In this document: piece after piece, positions 60,495 through 64,000 of the stretch
Numbering within the stretch: the first letter of the stretch is position 1
Layout: each line of letters begins with the position of its first letter
Source of the DNA: Acanthochlamys bracteata
Taxonomy: Eukaryota; Streptophyta; Magnoliopsida; Pandanales; Velloziaceae
Length of the DNA stretch: 64,000 nt
Assembly: GCA_019914995.1 (NCBI GenBank)
Contig: CM034132.1
Location: 9,170,662-9,234,661, forward strand
Direction of reading: 5' to 3'
Made by a program: the position numbers and the translations under genes
The notes under the pieces: model-generated
Told to the model about the DNA's origin: nothing
Database searches by the model: none
Seen by the model: only the letters and a program-made list of their open reading frames with translations

Positions 60495-62272
60495 CCGTTA
60501 ATGTTTGTTCCAAGACTGCACAGAAAGAAACCTTTGAGATATGAACTGCTGTAAATTCTGAAGCTTTACAATAGAATGATAAGCATGCATGCTTGGATTA
60601 ATTGGTGAATTTTTTTTTCTCAAGCCTTTGATCATAAGTTTTGCAGAAATTATTTAAAAATTTTAAGCTTGTATCTTGTTGGTGTTAGGTGTTGTATGAA
60701 ATGGTTTAATGGATTCACTTTCTCTTCTCACCTTATATCTATCCATGTTTTGGTGGTGCCTATCAAATTTTGCTGTGAGATAATTGTTGTGTTTTATTTT
60801 ATTCATACTTATTTTCTTTAGCCAAAAATTGAGCTTCGGATTAGTTCATGTGTTTACTTTTACAAAGTTATTTTCACAAACTTATTTTTCAGAAACTCAT
60901 TTCCGGATCACTTTCTCGCTAGTAAGCAAGAGTAGTAAGTTGCATTATTTCATAAGTTACATTATGAAATTGTTTCACCATACACGATCTATTTCTTGCT
61001 GTAGAATGCATATATAACTAGTCAAATGTTTTATCTAAACTCAAAAAGGATCGTTTTGGGTTAAAGAGCAGGAAACAATATCAGAATGCATTGAAATTGG
61101 AATCAAAATAGCTTACTTGATGTTTGGTTAAGTTTTTCATCTACTTTTTATTTTAAGTTTTTCAATAATTTTTATATTCTTATATATAAAAAGGATATGA
61201 GTATTAATATATTAGTATTTATGGGTATGTTTTTAACTTATAGTTTTTTGATATTCAACTGTAGAAATTGGATTTGAAAATTATTTCGACCATAAATCGG
61301 AAAGTGACGGTTCAGAAATGTCCCTAAAAAAGTGCTTCTATTTTTTTTCTATGTATATATATATGTATATAATATAAAAAAATTATATAAAAAATAAAAT
61401 TTATTTTTAAAAAAAATAAAATATTTTTTGTTCTATAAAAAATTTTTTTAAAAATCACTTCAAAATATTCTTTTGTTACTTTTGGCTCACGAAGGAATAG
61501 GAAATAATATATCCAATTATATGTTTGGTTTTACAGTGACATGGAAAACGAAATCAATACAAAATTCGAAGTAAGCCTTAAAACAGTGATCTAATCACCC
61601 TTACTAATTTTTGTATATTATTTGCTTGCGAGTTTTGCTTACTTGAAAGTAGGTTTATTTATTTAAAAATGATTTTATAAACAATAATAGAAAGAGTTAT
61701 TAAAATTAAACTTTATAAAATAAATAGAAAAATATTAGAAAATATTTCTTTAAAAACATACTTTCTGTTTACGCTTATAGAAAGTGCTTTTTTGAAATAA
61801 ATTTTTTATCCTATTTTAAAAAATAAGTTTTATTAAATTAAATAAATAATAAATAATAATAAAATTTTAAATGTAAAATTTTTTAAATTTTTTTAAAATT
61901 TTAATAAAATTTTTATAAATATTATTAGAAAATATAAAGTTGAAAAATTAATAAGTATTTTTTTAGAACTCAAAGCCAAAAAGGCCTAAATCATTCAATC
62001 GATCAATACGTAAACGGCAATAGATGTCCTTTAACAACAAAAGAACTTGAACAAAAAAAGAACTTGAAAGGTTTCCTTCTTTTATTTATGCATTGTTCTT
62101 TTGAAAGCCCAGCAGGCCCAAGCCCCAATTCCAATCACCTTACGTTTCCCATTATGATTGTTCCCGTTTCCTTTTACCGTTTCCCTCTCCGTCCGTTGTG
62201 CTCGCTACTACTCTCATCGCCAACTCCGCCCGCCCTCTCTAACAAATTTATTAAGCTCTCACCAACTCTCTT

Positions 62273-62295
62273 TCTCTCTCTCTCTCTCTCTCTCT
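62273..62295. repeat. CT microsatellite in the PPT leader
   Basis: About eleven TC units, ending 17 bp before the PPT start codon at 62312. Pyrimidine runs here are typical of plant 5' leaders. Confidence 0.9.
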
Positions 62296-62311
62296 GTCTG
62301 TGACAGCAACG

Positions 62312-64000
62312 ATGCAGGGCTCCGCCGCTGTTCTCTCCTCCACCGCCACGTCATCCCCTTTCCTCGGTCACCACAACCACCATCGCAGGTGCATCTCTTC
62401 TCCTTCTCTCGTTTCCAGATCCGGACCCAAGCACTTCAACCCGCTCTGTTCTTCTCCGATCCGGAACATTCAGAAACCTCTTTCGTTTGTTTGGCGACCT
62501 TCTCTTGATCGAAGAAACGCGGCCGTGTTTGTGAAGGCGACTGATGGGTCTGCGGCAGTACCGGCTCCCGTGCCGGAAGAGAAACCTGTCGCTGCAGGTG
62601 GTGGGAGTAGTGTGATGCAGACGTTGCAGCTTGGTGCCTTGTTTGGGTTGTGGTACCTGTTCAATATCTACTTCAACATTTACAACAAACAGGTGAAATT
62701 AATGAATGAGGATTTGCTTGGCTTTTCGAAAAAAGTGAAGTAAATTTTGATTTGCCATAACTAGGTAATTCATTATAAACAATTTGTTTTGTGTATTTTG
62801 ATTTCTGGTAAGTTTGTGTGATTGCAGTCGAGGTATTGGTATTTTCTCTAGATTGGATTGTGCATATAGATTTTGGAACTATTTGGCCATGTATCTGTAT
62901 ACAGAGTTATATCTTTGTGGAAATTACATTGTGTCAGTCCATGGCACAGATAGATTTAATTAGATTATGTGGGGAAGGAGTTTAATGAGTGTGATCCCAC
63001 TGTATTATGGTTTTTTAGATAATGTTACTTAACTTTGTATTTTGTGTTTGCTCTTGCTGCCAGAAGGTTAATTCATAAAGTGGAGTACTACTCGGTCGTT
63101 ATCATTTTTATCAAATGACGCAAGTCTTAATCATTTATTTAAATATGATTTGGCTGAAGCTATTCCAGTACTTAGGATGTATAATTGCTTCCTCTTGTTT
63201 GTTGTCAAAATAGTTTCTTGATGGTGCACAGTAGCATGTGAGGTTCCATCTGGCTGACCTCAGTTTCTGTGATTACATCAAGTTTGATGTCTTGTTCCAC
63301 GCTCGAGGTTGCTGAAGTAGGTTTCAACTCGAAAAAATAGAGAGGGTTTAACTACTGAACTTTTGCAAACTTGTTAAGTAAATCGAGGTGCTACAAGTTA
63401 CCTTAGGGCGGTTTTATTTTCACAGAAGTGAGTTCCGCAAAAGTGAGTTTTGTCAAAGTGAGTTTTTTGAGGAGTGGGTTGAGAGGTGAGTTCCATCTGT
63501 TTTGAAGCAAACCGAAACAAAAAAAGTGAGTTCCAGTCAAATTCTGGCGGGAAAAAGTGAGTTCCATGAAACTGATACATGCCCTAACAATAGGACTTCT
63601 AGTAACAAAACTGATATTATTGTGTGGAACTTCGCAAACTAACACCAACTTGCTATTGTGTTTTTTCTTTATCTCATCGTACTGCATAATATACAACTTG
63701 CTGATGCCTTCTCGTTTACAGGTTTTAAAGGTCTATGCATATCCTATGACCGTGACAACAGCTCAGTTTGCTGTTGGAACAGCTTTCGTTTTGTTAATGT
63801 GGGGTTCTAATATTCACAGAAGACCTAAGATATCTGCTCAGCAGGTATGTGTCGACTTCATGAATTTTTTGTTAGATGCTCATGGATATATAGCACCTAT
63901 TAACATTGTAATTTTTTTAAATTTGCAGCTATTTGCAGTTTTACCATTGGCCATGGTGCATACCATGGGTAACCTTTTCACCAACATGAGTCTTGGAAAA
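62312..64000 (+). CDS. Plastid phosphoenolpyruvate/phosphate translocator, partial (runs off the edge)
   Basis: Three exons are seen: 62312-62692, 63722-63844 and 63929 to the window end. All are in phase and give the first 192 residues. Residues 1-75 are rich in Ser, Arg, Pro and His with few acids, a chloroplast transit peptide. From about residue 105 the translocator domain starts ([69 protein letters not shown]). The [11 protein letters not shown] and [16 protein letters not shown] blocks identify the triose-phosphate-translocator superfamily, and the residue pattern fits the PPT branch. PPTs import phosphoenolpyruvate into plastids in exchange for phosphate, feeding the shikimate pathway. 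The remaining helices and the Lys/Arg substrate residues lie outside the window. The start is the ATG at 62312; an in-frame upstream GTG at 62300 is not used. Confidence 0.9.
63406..63584. mobile_element. Foldback element with repeated GTGAGTT motif in PPT intron 1
   Basis: The left end is GGGCGGTTTTATTTTCACAG. The right end, reversed and complemented, is GGGCATGTATCAGTTTCATG. TTA precedes and TAA follows the element. Inside are six copies of GTGAGTT (often AAGTGAGTTCC) plus one degenerate GTGGGTT, all on the sense strand of the host gene. Length is about 179 bp. Confidence 0.6.

Larger units (their letters stand above)
59634..62311. other. Intergenic region between PILS and PPT genes
   Basis: About 59634-60300 is T-rich, complex sequence, probably PILS 3' region. 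An inverted-repeat element lies at 60324-60494. AT-rich foldback blocks occur at about 61120-61460 and 61780-61960. The PPT leader, with a CT microsatellite, occupies the last 200 bp. No coding region was found. Confidence 0.55.

Overview
This is a nuclear window from a dicot plant. The protein-coding genes have many GT-AG introns with typical plant spacing. The intergenic DNA is strongly AT-rich and full of short foldback elements. Every recognisable product belongs to a plant family: a GT14 glucuronosyltransferase-like enzyme, a PIN-LIKES carrier, a plastid PEP/phosphate translocator, a CTC-interacting-domain protein, and a plant RINGv ligase. There is no bacterial-style operon, no CRISPR array, and no intact retrotransposon or viral gene. 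The species cannot be named from the sequence alone.

Layout, left half. Four genes lie on the minus strand: a SINA-like E3 ligase (2037-4009), a PAM2+CUE protein of the CID5/CID6 type (5612-6283, with a spliced leader reaching about 7.8 kb), a GT14 enzyme (9524-13227) and the eight-exon nucleolar POL5/MYBBP1A protein (15454-22675). From 24.7 kb every gene is on the plus strand: ABCG7-like half transporter (24711-31081), two paralogous small membrane proteins of unknown function (34098-34592 and 39511-39975), a RINGv (MARCH-type) E3 ligase (48337-50264), cytosolic-type ribose-5-phosphate isomerase (54611-55435), a PILS auxin carrier (58233-59633), and the start of a PEP/phosphate translocator that runs off the right edge (62312 onward). 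I rebuilt the splice structures by hand from GT-AG sites, reading-frame continuity and family conservation. Every intron joins in phase.

The genes are independent transcription units and do not form one pathway. Recurrent themes are ubiquitin ligation (two E3s), primary carbon metabolism (RPI and PPT), membrane transport (ABCG, PILS, PPT) and RNA or ribosome biology (CID, POL5). From memory, several have Arabidopsis relatives that lie close together (ABCG7, a RINGv gene and RPI2 at the top of chromosome 2; PILS2 next to RPI1 on chromosome 1). That suggests an old conserved gene block.

I did not find a convincing new multi-gene system. The least explained signals are: (i) a roughly fourfold tandem repeat in the RINGv gene leader, where three copies carry a splice-donor-like GTAAG; (ii) a run of GTGAGT donor-like motifs in a small foldback element inside the first PPT intron; (iii) the uncharacterised paralog pair, whose second member has a dense ACGT/G-box and TCP-palindrome promoter while the first has none that I can see; and (iv) a direct duplication downstream of the first paralog that may be the trace of a lost copy. 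Several short inverted-repeat elements are also delimited, two with clear 3-bp target duplications.
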